Shown here piece by piece: positions 1 through 10,499 of a stretch of 29,989 nt of DNA. The notes beneath the pieces are model-generated. The model worked only from the letters and a program-made list of their open reading frames with translations, did no database searches and was not told the origin of the DNA. Source of the stretch: Isohypsibius dastychi. Taxonomy: Eukaryota > Tardigrada > Eutardigrada > Parachela > Isohypsibiidae. A program made the translations under genes and the position numbers. The DNA lies in the NCBI GenBank assembly GCA_034696485.1, contig JAQIWT010000177.1, forward strand, positions 1 through 29,989, read 5' to 3'. Positions within the stretch are counted from its first letter, which is position 1; the number at the start of each line of letters is the position of its first letter.

Positions 1-100
1 TCCCACATAGACAGGTACCCCCTAATATAATTTGTTAGGACCCAGTCCGGTTCCGTCCCAGGTGTCCCACATACACAAGTGTCCCACATAAACAGTGTCC
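1..100. repeat. Short degenerate tandem repeat, unit GTGTCCCACATANACA
   Basis: Three copies of a 16-17 base unit beginning TCCCACATA are visible at 1-14, 63-78 and 79-95, followed by a truncated TCCCAC at 97-102. It lies just beyond the 3' end of the receptor guanylyl cyclase and may be the edge of a longer array or transposon cut by the window start. No coding content is recognised. Confidence 0.5.
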
Positions 101-206
101 CACTTTTTAGGTAATGCTGTACACCGAAAAAGCACAACGCATTGCGCGAATGACGAACCGCAAAACGGCAGGGGGTAAACTGCGAGCGGATATAGTGATC
201 TCCGGT

Positions 207-3200
207 TTACACGATCCAAAACGTTTCAACGCTCCCCTTTCCCTGTCAAGATAACTTGATGAATGAAATTCAACCTAGAAGCAAACTTCTGGTTCCACCT
301 TGATGTCCACATTCCCTCGGCTTTCAAAATAAACTGACGGCGGTAAGGGAGTCGATGCAAGTTGTTGAGTCGATGCTGAGCAATGAATTCTCCCCGCTAC
401 AAAGTCATGCGTACGTAGTGGATCAGGTTACTTTCGCTCGTTCAGGCTATTGTACCTTCTCCATGCGACTCCATCCTGCTGGCCGTGTTCATCGCATCAC
501 CGAAACTGCAACAAACATGCTGACATTGACCTATGTATCACCAGTGAAACTTTCGTACATGCAATATCTTGGATTTCTGGAGCCAACTACACCAGACGCC
601 ACAGGACCTAGATTTTTGAACAAGAATCGTGCAGCGAACAAACTTCTGTAACTGCTTCTTGTATACCAGAATTTATCCCGATACGTGGAGATACTCGCTC
701 ATTCTGGGACGTAATGGTAACACGCTTTGCATCTTCCAAAAGCTGGATACCGAGAAGACACATTTCTTTGGCATGTCGGTCCCCGTTTCGTAAGGGCAGT
801 CCGCTGCATACCTTTCGACATTATACCAACTCAGAATATATCTGGATTAACTCTAAAACAACACTTTTCGTACCACGTATGAGTCGTTGATTGTTTCGAC
901 TTTGTACGCATCGAAGTGGTGGACGGCTTCGTCGAACACTGAATGGATGGTGTTCAGGAACTGAATGATTTCCAGCAGTTCACAATTTTTGACGATTTCG
1001 CCGAAGGCGGGAATGTCACTGAACATGATTGTTGCACATTCGAACATTTCTGGCAACACTGTCTCATGCCTCCGCAGTTGCTCGATGACTGGACTGTAAC
1101 ACAATGCATATAAAATATCGCATCTGTGGTGAATCTGAAATTTACATTGGTAACATTTCTCTTAGCAAAATGTCGACTTTATGTGTTTCAGCAAGTAGTT
1201 CCTCTGTCCGTGCGGCTATCGTAGTTTCAAGGTCTGCAGCGTGGTCTGAGAGCTGGGAGAGTACTGCTCCCACGATATTAGTTTTCGGCTTCACCACTTG
1301 CTTCATCAGAATCAGCAACTGGGCTGCACTTAATCGATGCTCCGGTTCATTTTGGAGACACGAATCGGTAAGCATGCTCAAAACTGGCCGCCATGACTCT
1401 GGGGAAAAACTCGTGTCAATCTCTTGTAAAGAACTGTGAATCTTCGATTGTCTCGATGTCAAATTTGACCACACCTTTTTCATTTCGTTGGTCCTCGAAG
1501 AACATTAGATGAAAGATCTGCCCGATTCGGTATACGTCTTCAGCTTGCTTCTCTTGTTTCTCTTGGATCTCTTGAGAACCAGCTCGGAATATTTTTTGCA
1601 ATTTGAATAAACCAGTCAACCCGATCTTCAGTGAAAATCGTGGACTTATCCAACAGCAGTCAATGGAAAGGTCACCGTGGAACTTGACCTCTGATTTGTG
1701 AATGTGAACAACGCCCTGTGAACATTCATTCTATTCGTTGGATTCAGCGAAAAGATCTGAAAAATGTGCGATAATGTTTCATACCTCTATAATGTCTCTT
1801 CCCAAATATCGCCTCAAGTCGTGACTGTGGAAAATCGGTGAATGGTCAAGTAGTTCTTTGAGCGAGCATTTGTGATCATGATCCGATACGTAGAAAGCTG
1901 TCTCATTCATTACAGAAATACCAAGAAAACCGAGCAGATTCTTGTGGCTCAGACGGGAAATCTGGAACGTGTTCATCTTCCGTGACGAGAAACTGCAAAA
2001 TTTACGGCATTTGAGGTAAACGTACCTTCAGAGCTGTTTCACAAAATTCGTTGTCATCAAGCATTTTTTGAACTGAAGCCGGGGCTGCCAGTTTCGTTGG
2101 ACAAACGGACCGTTGATCATACTGAGCAGTTTTAGGAAATGAGCTTCCATCCGTTGAAGGGCCACATTTTTCAACAACTACGTGTTCAGGATCGATAAAC
2201 AGATGATGATACTGAATTTTCCTCATTCTGCGCCTGTGTACTGGTACAGTATTACACTGAGAGGCAGCAACAATGATATTACTTCAGGGGTCATGTATCA
2301 CCTGTAGTAGAAGGAACCAGTCCAAGTTACAAAAGTCAGCAATACTAAAACAACGCCAAGTGCAATTGTGCCCTCTGAAAATTCCATAATTGTGAATGTT
2401 GTTACTGGTCTCTTTTGGCAGATTCTGTTTTCTCACCCGGGTTGCTAGTATGGAAACACTTTTCTCCAAGTTTACCACAAACAGGAAAATCAAACGGCAA
2501 AGATGGGGATCCGAACCAATCAGAATCGATGATAGTGATATGGCCACTGGTGGGACTGCAGATCATAGATTGCTAAAAGCCAAATTCACGTCGTAAAGAC
2601 TGGTTAGGAAAAAAATAATTGACTTTCTACGTTTGAACATGCGAATCTTACGACAATTTTCCTGGTGGAGACATTTAGGTGAAGATAACCGATGTCCACA
2701 TTCAAGCTACCGTCACTTAGAAAAGTGAAATTTCTCGTTCTCAAAGAAATGGTCCAGTTGAGCGTCATCTCAATGAAGCCAGTTGCATCCAGGTGCGGCA
2801 GATCACCAACAAGCCGAAGAACAGCCTGAAGACACGAACTTTCTTTCTCCAATGTTGGATCGTTCAATTCATCTAACGTACCTCGGCAAAAAAATACAAC
2901 GTTTCATAGCCCCAACTGATAGATGCCATATCCTGTATAAATGCTATGTATCAGATGTTCACGGTGTCCAGTGTAACCCACTTACGCTAGTGCTCTTGGA
3001 AATGGTCCAGTTGTTTAGTTCTTTGTACGAGGTCTCCAACTCTTTCCAGAAGCCATCCAAGTTCTCCACTCCAACAACTCCGCCATCCGCCACAATCAAC
3101 AGTGCCTGATAGGCCTCGAATGCAGCCTATGGTAATAAAATTATCAGCCACCACATGGTCGAGCTGATAGGTAAATCCAACTTCGTCATCGTCATCATGA

Positions 3201-4389
3201 GCTTCCCATATTATAGTATCAGAGGCTGGGATTCCTTGGACTTGGTAGGCAACAAACACCTGGGGGCAAAAACGAACCACTGCCCTTAAATATGCAAGTC
3301 ATGGTCAATGTCTCACGTGTTCTCCAGTTGTCATACCCATGCTGTGAGCCTTTAACTGCAACTCAGTCTTCATGAAAATGAGGCGCAGTAGTTGTCAGTG
3401 AATTATTTACCATGAAGATTCTTATGTCTTTCGTTGCAATCAGGATAAGAGTTGCTAAAAACATTTGCAAAAGTGAAGTGTGTACTGAAATTAGTCGAGT
3501 TAATTTTGTACTTCTGAATTCAGCGGATTTCAAAAGCACATCGGTGAAATCGAGGGTGCCGTTTTTATCCGCCTTGAGGAACGAGAATGTCAGCTGCAAG
3601 TATCCGTGGAACATGTCAGAAAGTTTCACATCGGTGAACTTGGAGCACTGGTCCTCTTTGAAACCGTGCTCGTTGGTTCTATCACATATGACATGAAGTT
3701 CTCTCCATTGGTATTTCTCGGCCAACGCATGGACCGCGAAAAAGAAATTCTGATCTGGCATTGCGAAAACGTTCAGAGTTGTTGGGTATCTTTGGTGGTT
3801 CGCTAATTGTGGAGATGGATTGGCCAAAATAAAAAGAGCTGGAATATCTGGAACAACCGAAATACTGAACCGCACTTAAATTGAGAATCTGACCTGGAGC
3901 CCTACTCGCTGTTGCTGATGCAAGCTCTATTGCAGAACAATCTGAAATCAGACGTTCACCAACTTTTTTAATTATAATTCGGCGAAAAATTATGAGAGCC
4001 TCACCGGAAGCAGTAACAAGAACAATATGATCCGCCATGTTTTCGTGGAACATCGCCTCATTTTCAAAATAGTATTTCCAAAAGAGCTGACTGATATTGT
4101 CCAGGGCATCCTCACAGAACGGATGCTCGTCTACCAAAGTTTCAGTGAGCGTCAATGGAGCAGAATATTGTCGACGAATCGAAACCAGACTTATATTCTG
4201 AAAGACTTCCGGGAATTCCCGTTGGATTTCTTTTACCGCGGCGTCAAATGCTGGATATCGGGTGTTGAATCCGAGCCGACCGACATCAGTAATGCTGAAA
4301 TATAGAATGGTGACATTCAAAGCAACCACCGAATGATAGGTCACCAAAAATGGCCATAAAACAAGCCAAGTCTGTCTCGGAATATGCAT
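207..4389 (-). CDS. Receptor (particulate) guanylyl cyclase, multi-exon
   Basis: Single-pass receptor that should convert GTP to cGMP when its ectodomain binds ligand. The start at 4389 gives a signal peptide and an ANF-receptor-type ectodomain (motif QRYPTTLNVF near 3780). A hydrophobic TM (TIALGVVLVLLTFVTW) ends at exon boundary 2302 and is followed by the basic stretch RRRMRK. The kinase-homology domain (2233-1150) has HGDL and KIGLTG where an active kinase has HRD and DFG, as expected for the regulatory pseudokinase of this family. Phase-consistent 3' exons are 1976-1785, 1715 onward, ..1146, 1093-874, 811-667, 607-559, 505-456, 396-299 and 242-207. They rebuild a whole cyclase domain: MFSDI and ETINDSY (metal Asp), YKVE (Glu), PRYCIFGD (Cys) and NTASR (Asn/Arg), ending ETFWIV then stop. 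Catalysis looks possible. The exon structure of 2400-3600 and of the joint near 1450-1480 is not fully resolved. Confidence 0.9.
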
Positions 4390-5300
4390 TTTACGTTTTT
4401 GTTAATAACCGTGTTGTTTGTCTAATGTAAAAGGTGTCATTTTCCCCACTTTATATGCCTTTTCAGCTACCGCATAAAAGCACTTATGCAATGTCAACAC
4501 TGCCCTTGTTTCTCACTTTATCCCACTCGGCTTACACAGCTGAACCGGGAACTCTCATCCTCTTGATCGAACGCTTATTGAAGCATAAGGTTTTCGTCAC
4601 AAGATTAGCTTGATTCAGAGAACTTGAGGTTACTTGAGGCTTGTTTGCAGCTATGACGCGATGGAGGCCACGACCTCCTGATATCCGCGTACTTGATTAA
4701 CTGAAGTGTGCAAAGTAGTCACTATCTCCATCTCATCTTAATTAGGGATGTGAAAACAGTGACGCCCTGAAAGCTAGGGTGTGCCTCTGAATTTATTGCA
4801 ACAATGATAGAGCACTTTCTAATCCCTGCTCAAACACGAGAAGAACGTAGTGTTTTTCGATAAATCGTTCCCAAGAACCGTCGCTCCGTGACCTGAGTAA
4901 AATATTAGAGCTCTGGTTCACTCTAGAGAGCCACAAGATAAGTCGAACGGAAGATCTGTATTTGCAGGCTGCACAGTGCAGCCATTGATTTAGAAAGTAA
5001 ACAGCTGTTTTTACTTATTTTTTAAGGTGTGAATGGCAAACTAGAACAGAATAACATGTGGCCACTGACAAATAAGATTGATCTGTTTTTTGCGACAAAG
5101 CGAAGCCTTTAATTGTTAGATCGGACTTGCTATCTTTCCTTCTCCGAAATATCCGTCAAACAAACAATCCACAGACAACAACAAATGCTTTTGTTTGAGA
5201 AGGATGTTCAGAGTGGAATTAAGAATCATGAATGACAAAAGAAATCCGGAACTATAAATCAGTATCCGGATTCATAGCCTGACTGACTCGAGAGAGAACA
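4390..5300. other. Intergenic region between divergent genes
   Basis: About 0.9 kb between the 5' end of the guanylyl cyclase gene and the promoter of the small secreted protein gene. No open frame with recognisable content on either strand; it presumably holds both upstream regions. Nothing repetitive was noticed. Confidence 0.5.
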
Positions 5301-5306
5301 GGTTGG

Positions 5307-5317
5307 ATATATATTTA
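5307..5317 (+). promoter_or_regulatory. TATA box of the small secreted protein gene
   Basis: The sequence ATATATATTTA lies about 85 bases before the ATG at 5401, which would place transcription start near 5340 and give a leader of about 60 bases. It is the only strong TATA match just upstream. Confidence 0.5.
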
Positions 5318-5400
5318 GTGGTGAGAGCTAGAGTTTGATCATTCTGCGCGCAAGAACGAAGCTAGGAAGATCTTTCATTATTTACGAACTGAGCCTGAAA

Positions 5401-5926
5401 ATGTCAGTGAAATATTCACTTGCCCTCCTGGTCTCCATGTGTCTCATTGTGGCGACTTTTGCCCAAACCTCCAACACCACCAAGACTGATGCCTTGTTCG
5501 CCGACGAGTCGGGTTACCAAAGTAAGTTTTCTATCCTAAAATAATGAAGCTAGGAACTTATGATTGTTTGTGTTTTCAGACGAAGATGTGGAGATGGATT
5601 CCGATCAAGAACGAGATGCCCGCGCTTTAGTACTTAAGCTGGACGAGGAAGACGAAATCGGTATGTCACATTACTTTTCAGCTCACAAAATCTTTATTCA
5701 TCCGCTAAATGTTTTGTTTTCAGACCCCGATACTCTGATTAAGGCACCTGGTTCAACCGATAACTTTCGATCATCTACTGGCGAATCACCGTGTTTGCGA
5801 AGTGGACGATTTGTTAGGCAGTGTGAATCTCGTGGCTGGAAACCCATTTGTCTCATCAGAACTACTCGATCTGGAAACCGTAAAGCACATTGGTATTGCC
5901 GTGATGGACGTGCTTGGAACGTTTAG
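5401..5926 (+). CDS. Small secreted protein, acidic pro-region and basic four-Cys C-terminus
   Basis: Three exons, 5401-5521, 5580-5660 and 5724-5926, join in phase (both introns phase 1) to give 134 residues. Residues 1-21 are a clear signal peptide (MSVKYSLALLVSMCLIVATFA). The middle is very acidic (DEDVEMDSDQE, KLDEEDEID) and the last ~45 residues are strongly basic with four cysteines spaced C-x9-C-x8-C-x15-C. The stretch FVRQCESRGWKPIC and later HWYCRDG resembles a shortened thyroglobulin type-1 repeat, but one or two expected cysteines are absent, so this is only a suggestion. The charge-balanced pro-region plus basic end is also typical of antimicrobial peptide precursors; no dibasic cleavage site separates the halves. 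The 81-base middle exon encodes the acidic block. Function unknown. Confidence 0.8.
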
Positions 5927-6022
5927 TTTGGCCATGTTGTTTCTCTGTATCAAATTCTTTGCCTTTTCTACATACATGGATGTTATAAATTTTTATTGCA
6001 AATCACGTTCACTGAGAATTCG

Positions 6023-6028
6023 AATAAA
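6023..6028 (+). terminator. Poly(A) signal of the small secreted protein gene
   Basis: AATAAA lies about 100 bases after the stop at 5926, on the coding strand, in a suitable place for 3' end formation. Confidence 0.5.
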
Positions 6029-6333
6029 GAGGCGTGGCAGATTTTGATCACTCTTTTTTTACCAGCTTTCAGAAATGAGCTGTATGATAATGGCATAGCA
6101 GCACACTTGTGCACGAGAAGCAATCAATAACAACTGGCCATTATGAGATCACGATAACAAGACGCAAGGCTGGCGTGTTTTATGAAAGAAAACTTCCTCA
6201 CTTGTGTTGATTTCATTTCGTACACATCAATTGCCGCACCGACTAAGGCGCTAAGAAAGCGGTTACCAGCACGTTCGTGTTTATTTTCGAAACAACGTTT
6301 TCTCAAGTCAGCAACGCTTTACTCGAAAACACC

Positions 6334-6364
6334 ACACGTATAAACTACGTACAACACGTATAAA
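6334..6364 (+). promoter_or_regulatory. Duplicated TATA-like element ACACGTATAAA
   Basis: ACACGTATAAA occurs at 6334-6344 and again, 20 bases on, at 6354-6364, just upstream of the ATG at 6409. The second copy would place transcription start near 6390. The duplication could provide two alternative TATA boxes for the disordered-protein gene. Confidence 0.5.
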
Positions 6365-6408
6365 GCTCACATTGTTTTGTAACTGTCTAATTCTTCCTCG
6401 GTTGAAAA

Positions 6409-7044
6409 ATGCCTTTGAATGGCAAGCTAGAACAGGAGCGCCGAGACCGTAAAATTTCCGTAACGTCTGATAATGGAATAAGTCTGGAAGACTTTAACAG
6501 AGAATCCACTCCTTCGCCAGATCTTCCTATAACCGGATCGCGTAGGGGTTCAACGGTGTCTCACGGAGAACAGGAGCGGGGAGCAATTCGGAAGCTGTCA
6601 CATGCATTTGCTCGTCAGTTCTCGGCGACATCAACGGACATTCCAGAATCAGGAAAGGCTGGCAAGATATCATCTCAGGAGCTTGCGGATTATATCGCAG
6701 AACGACGGATCGCGACCTCTTCACCTGAAGTTCCAGAGGCGGAGCGAGCAAGGAGAATTTCGACAGTGTCTCAAGGTGAACCCGAACATCAAAAAGCTCG
6801 ACGGCTTTCTAATGCCATCGAACTGATGGCTTTTGGCCCGTTCAACGTCATCGCACCGGCAGCACCGGAACGACGTCTGAGTGAGACACAAGGACATATT
6901 CATGATTTGGAAGGCAGTCCGACGAGCAGCACGGCTTTGCCAATCTGTGGAAGGCACAATGAAGGTTATTCAGACAAGTTGAAGAACCGAGTTTGTGGTG
7001 CGGATAAACCGAATGCTAATGGGTCACATGAAAAGCTGCTTTAG
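6409..7044 (+). CDS. Disordered protein with repeated PKA-type phosphorylation motifs
   Basis: One uninterrupted frame of 211 residues behind a TATA-like element. It has no signal peptide, no membrane segment and a charged Ser/Pro/Glu/Arg-rich composition, so it is probably intrinsically disordered. At least seven basophilic kinase sites recur: DRKIS, SRRGS, IRKLS, ERRIA(T), ARRIS, ARRLS and ERRLS. Two stretches look like copies of one ancestral unit: RRGSTVSHGEQERGAIRKLS and RRISTVSQGEPEHQKARRLS. The preceding blocks SATSTDIPESGKAGKISS and ATSSPEVPEAERARRIS are also alike. No known family is recognised; in particular it does not look like the CAHS or SAHS proteins of tardigrades. It may be a multi-site phosphorylation target or scaffold, which is inference. 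Regular codon structure over 636 bases and the promoter support a real gene. Confidence 0.7.
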   Translation: MPLNGKLEQERRDRKISVTSDNGISLEDFNRESTPSPDLPITGSRRGSTVSHGEQERGAIRKLSHAFARQFSATSTDIPESGKAGKISSQELADYIAERRIATSSPEVPEAERARRISTVSQGEPEHQKARRLSNAIELMAFGPFNVIAPAAPERRLSETQGHIHDLEGSPTSSTALPICGRHNEGYSDKLKNRVCGADKPNANGSHEKLL

Positions 7045-7917
7045 ATACTACTTTTACTGTACAGTGTTGGAAAGAAGCTCCGATGCTATTGAACTGGTCA
7101 GCGGGTTACCACGTGTGCTTGTTTTTTGTATGCCTCATTGTACATGGTCAACATCACAACGCAGTTATAAATCGAGAAGTCAGTTTGCGATGATTGCTGT
7201 GTGTGTTTTAGAACCAACTGCCAGTTGACTCAAAACAAAGATGACTCTTCAGCTCAAGTCGGATGGACTGCCGGAGGCTACTTATTTAAGGTCCGGAACA
7301 GAACTGTGTTTCTGCATCTCGCCGACTGTCATCGCGTAGGCTAGAAACGTAGAACCCATAGGAGTGTAAAACCGATTGAGGACTGACGCGATATTGATTA
7401 AGATTTCTCGAATCGTTTGGATAAACAACTGTCTTGTTTTGACCTAGTTCAGTTCACTGTTACACAGCACAGAAGGTTTTGATTATATTTAAGAACGAAG
7501 TCAGATGGAATCGCTATTGCTATACGTTGACCGACAAACAAAGCAATCGCCCAGGCAAGGGGGCCATACCTTCACTCCCTAACAGCATTACCTGTAGCCA
7601 AATCGCCGTCACGCGCATGCCTGCTGTGTGGATTGTTTTCTCCTGGTAAAATCAATGACCCACTGTTATGCAGCAATCCATCCGAGTCCAACAGAAACAA
7701 ACATTCTGTATCCTAGTGCGTCGCACCAGCTTGGCTACTGACGCTATTTCTCGTCGAACACCTTCTACTCGTCTGTACATGCTAGCATAGGCAGCCGTGG
7801 AAAAGTAGCGACCAATACCTTTTAGAATACCGATTAAACGGGTGCCGGTTGCCTCAAGATACCACATGAAAAAAGTAGTAATTTGTTTTCTCAGAAACGG
7901 CATTATACGAGCTCTCA
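7045..7917. other. Intergenic region, no recognised gene
   Basis: Between the convergent disordered-protein gene and the PGRP-kinase gene. It should contain the 3' untranslated regions of both. Open frames here (for example 6995-7228 on +) show no recognisable content. No repeat was noticed. Confidence 0.4.
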
Positions 7918-10298
7918 TCATCCATTCGAGGAACTCTGGTCCAATGTTGCATTGAAAAGTTTGTTTTGAGCATCAAACACCACGTAATGTTCTTGAAAAC
8001 CTTCAGGTAACTGGGTCGCGATTCGGTCTTTAATTTGACTGAACGATGGGCGACCATTGGGTTTGAATTCCCAACACTGGAGCATGATTTTGTACCTGGA
8101 AGAACCTCACTTATTTAAGCTGCGGTAAAATTTTTGTGGAATTGTTTACATCTCCTCAGGACATAAGCTTGGCTTCTCGAGACGGCGGCCGGTTTGAAGA
8201 AAGTCCAAAAGTTGAAGATGAGACGGTTCACTTGTGCCAAACACGGTTTGAAATGGCACGTCACCAAGTGAAAAAATCTCCCAAGCTAGAATTGCAAACG
8301 ACCAAACATCAGTGTGCGTTGAGTAAATCCCAGATGTCAGTGACTCGGGGGCCATCCACTTCAGAGGCAGCTCGACCTGCAGTTGGCGAAAATGTTCGAT
8401 CGAGCGTACTTCTGGAACTGATTTGATCAAGTCTTGGGTACCTTATCCCTCATGAGGGTATAAGAAGTCTGCTCTCGTGCCATACCAAAGTCAGCCACTT
8501 TAGCGATCTTTCTTTCATCAAGAAGAATATTTCGCGCGGAGAGATCTCGGTGGATGATGTTGCGGCTTGCAATGAATTCCATCCCTCGGCTGATCTGGTG
8601 TGTGAAAACGGTCAGCTCCTGAATATCGGGTGATCCTGCTAGAGTGGCTGCCTTCTTGGTTTCAACAAGATAACTTTTCAGTGATCCAAGAGTGCAGTGT
8701 TCCATAATTAGCATCAATTCACCTAAACAAGTCAAGCATTTGTTCATCAGGCTAAATAGCTGGTTACTTTGAACACCGCGTTAAACACTAAGAACCTCAT
8801 TTTAGGGAGATCCTGCATAGCATAATTTCAATTCCGATCCGTAATTGATGGAATTGCGCACCTTTATAATAGATGAAGTGGGAGCTGTTGACTACACCAA
8901 TGAAGACTTCACGTTTGTATCAACTAGCTTTTTTTTCAGAAAATTCAGACTGCGCTACGAATCGAAGCTCATACTGATACAAAGCACGAACCTTCCAGCA
9001 CTATTCCTATGAGTCGAACTACGTTGACATGCCTCCCAATTTTGGCGAGGGTGGACATCTCCCGTAGAAACTCCTCGACGTCACCTTTGACAGAATGTCC
9101 ATAACGCAGCATTTTTACAGCGACAATTCGTTCAGCAGGTGCATTAGAATCAGAGGTGCTGCTGAGTAAATGACCTTTCAGAACGATTCCTTTGATCCCA
9201 TACCCCAAGATGGTTTTTGCTAGACAAAAAGATACAGAAATTCCTTGAATGAATAGTGGGCAGTTTTCTTCTTACTCAGGCTGACTCCAACGCGGGCGAT
9301 TTGATAATGAGGAAGGACCCCAGGTGGAAGGCTGGCTCGAGCTGTTTTGATCAAATGAGCGGATTTCTGTGACAATGGTACATACACTTTTTTAGAATTC
9401 TCTTTTGCTGAAGCGACATCAAACCGATTGACCCACCTGCGTCATCCGTTTTTTGAAAACGAGAAGTACTGACACAAAAGCCAAGATGAAGAGCGCAAGA
9501 GCACCGATTGCGAGACCTGTCTCCAGCATCGGAAATGGTTTTGTTTTTGGAAGTGGCAGGGCGGCTGAAACGAACCAAAGAATAAAACTGAAACAGACAG
9601 GCTGTTGCGTTGAATATTTTACGAGTGTTTCCGGTTTCAGGCATATGATCAGGAAGATCCAGCAGTTTCAATATCGATTCCTTGATGTAAACGCTCCGGA
9701 GGGTGTAGTTTTGTCTCAGATAGCCGTTTGACCGCCCGCATTCAAGCAAGCGTTTGGCAGCTTGGATGGCCGCACTTGACGGAACAGCAGCTAAAATGAT
9801 AGAATAATCGATCTGGCAGATCACGAAACATAGCAGAGCAGCTACATGATAGTTCAAGACAAGACTTCTACATAATCAACTTACTTGTCGCATCTTCGTA
9901 GCTTCCGAGAAAAGCGGTTCCATAACCGATTGAATTATACTGTACTCTGAATGCGCCTTTTTTGAACCATCCTCGTCCCTCAAAGACTGAGCCGTCACCA
10001 CCGATTAAAAAACTACCAAGCGTCACAGTTCACACAGATAGAAATAATCGCAATGTTCAGCCATGAAGGTTGCTTACTTGTAAGCAATGTCATCGAAATT
10101 ATCTTCGCGGAAATGCTGGGCTTGTATAATTTGCACGATTAGTGCGCAGGCTGCAAAACTAGCGCACTGTCGTCCCGCCGTGTGGATGAAAACAGCGTTC
10201 GAAATTGGCAAGGTAAGGGGGTCGGATCTGATAGGTGCCGAAGCATTCCAAGCCGATCGCGGAATGATGAAGGAGCAGTCACCTTTACTTTGAGCCAT
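7918..10298 (-). CDS. PGRP ectodomain - transmembrane - receptor tyrosine kinase fusion
   Basis: Nine exons join with matching phases: 10298-10078, 10012-9885, 9790-9623, 9564-9437, 9366-9276, 9219-8992, 8722-8442, 8376-8150 and 8095-7918. They total 1650 bases, exactly 549 residues plus stop. Residues 8-160 are a PGRP domain: IIPRSAW, FIHTAG (His39), C45/C51 pair, DDIAYNFLIGGDG, EGRGW, IGYGTAFLG and AAKRLLECG. A short Pro-rich stalk precedes a TM at about 187-209, then KKR. The kinase begins at LGYGIKG (250-256), with VAVK Lys281, Glu299, IIHRDLSARN (378-386), DFG (399-401), activation-loop Tyr409, KWMAPES and CWEFKPNGRPSF. All key catalytic residues are present, and the GMEFIAS...HRDL style is like VEGFR/FGFR-type kinases. 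The PGRP half has no stop of its own and the kinase half no ATG or signal peptide, so one gene is the simplest model. The start at 10298 gives no cleavable signal; a hydrophobic in-frame stretch just upstream lacks an ATG. Confidence 0.88.
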
Positions 10299-10371
10299 AG
10301 CGAAAAAATACAGATACAAAATAAAACTGCAGTCTGATGTTTAAACGACGCAGTAGACGCGTTCGCATTAG

Positions 10372-10386
10372 TTGAACAACAAGATA
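10372..10386 (-). promoter_or_regulatory. 15-bp element shared with the upstream region of the second PGRP gene
   Basis: TTGAACAACAAGATA (+ strand reading) is identical at 10372-10386 and 12137-12151, in the same orientation relative to the PGRP-kinase and secreted PGRP genes, 74 and 98 bases before their ATGs. Similar GACGCA and GTCGCA/TTCGCA words lie beside both copies. It may be a common regulatory site or a remnant of the duplicated promoter. Confidence 0.5.
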
Positions 10387-10499
10387 AGGAGCGCTTGTTG
10401 ACCCACTGACACAGTTTGCACTTTTCGGGTAGGGCAGTCACCACACAATAAGACAATGAAAGTGGAGCAAGACTCGATAGTGTCAGAACTCAGAAGCCA

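Noticed and set aside
355-651. 98-codon plus-strand frame
   Set aside because: It is opposite the cyclase-domain exons 607-559, 505-456 and 396-299 of the minus-strand receptor, which match the family residue by residue.
1104-1439. 111-codon plus-strand frame
   Set aside because: Antisense to the kinase-homology and coiled-coil exon of the guanylyl cyclase.
6409-7044. Possible CAHS/SAHS-type desiccation protein
   Set aside because: Lacks their helical repeats and secretory features; only the disordered character is shared.
7918-10298. Two separate adjacent genes, a PGRP and a tyrosine kinase, instead of a fusion
   Set aside because: The PGRP frame has no stop after its C-terminal motif, the TM exon has no ATG or signal peptide, there is no room for a promoter in the 58-base gap, and the phases agree. 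Transcript data could still revive this.
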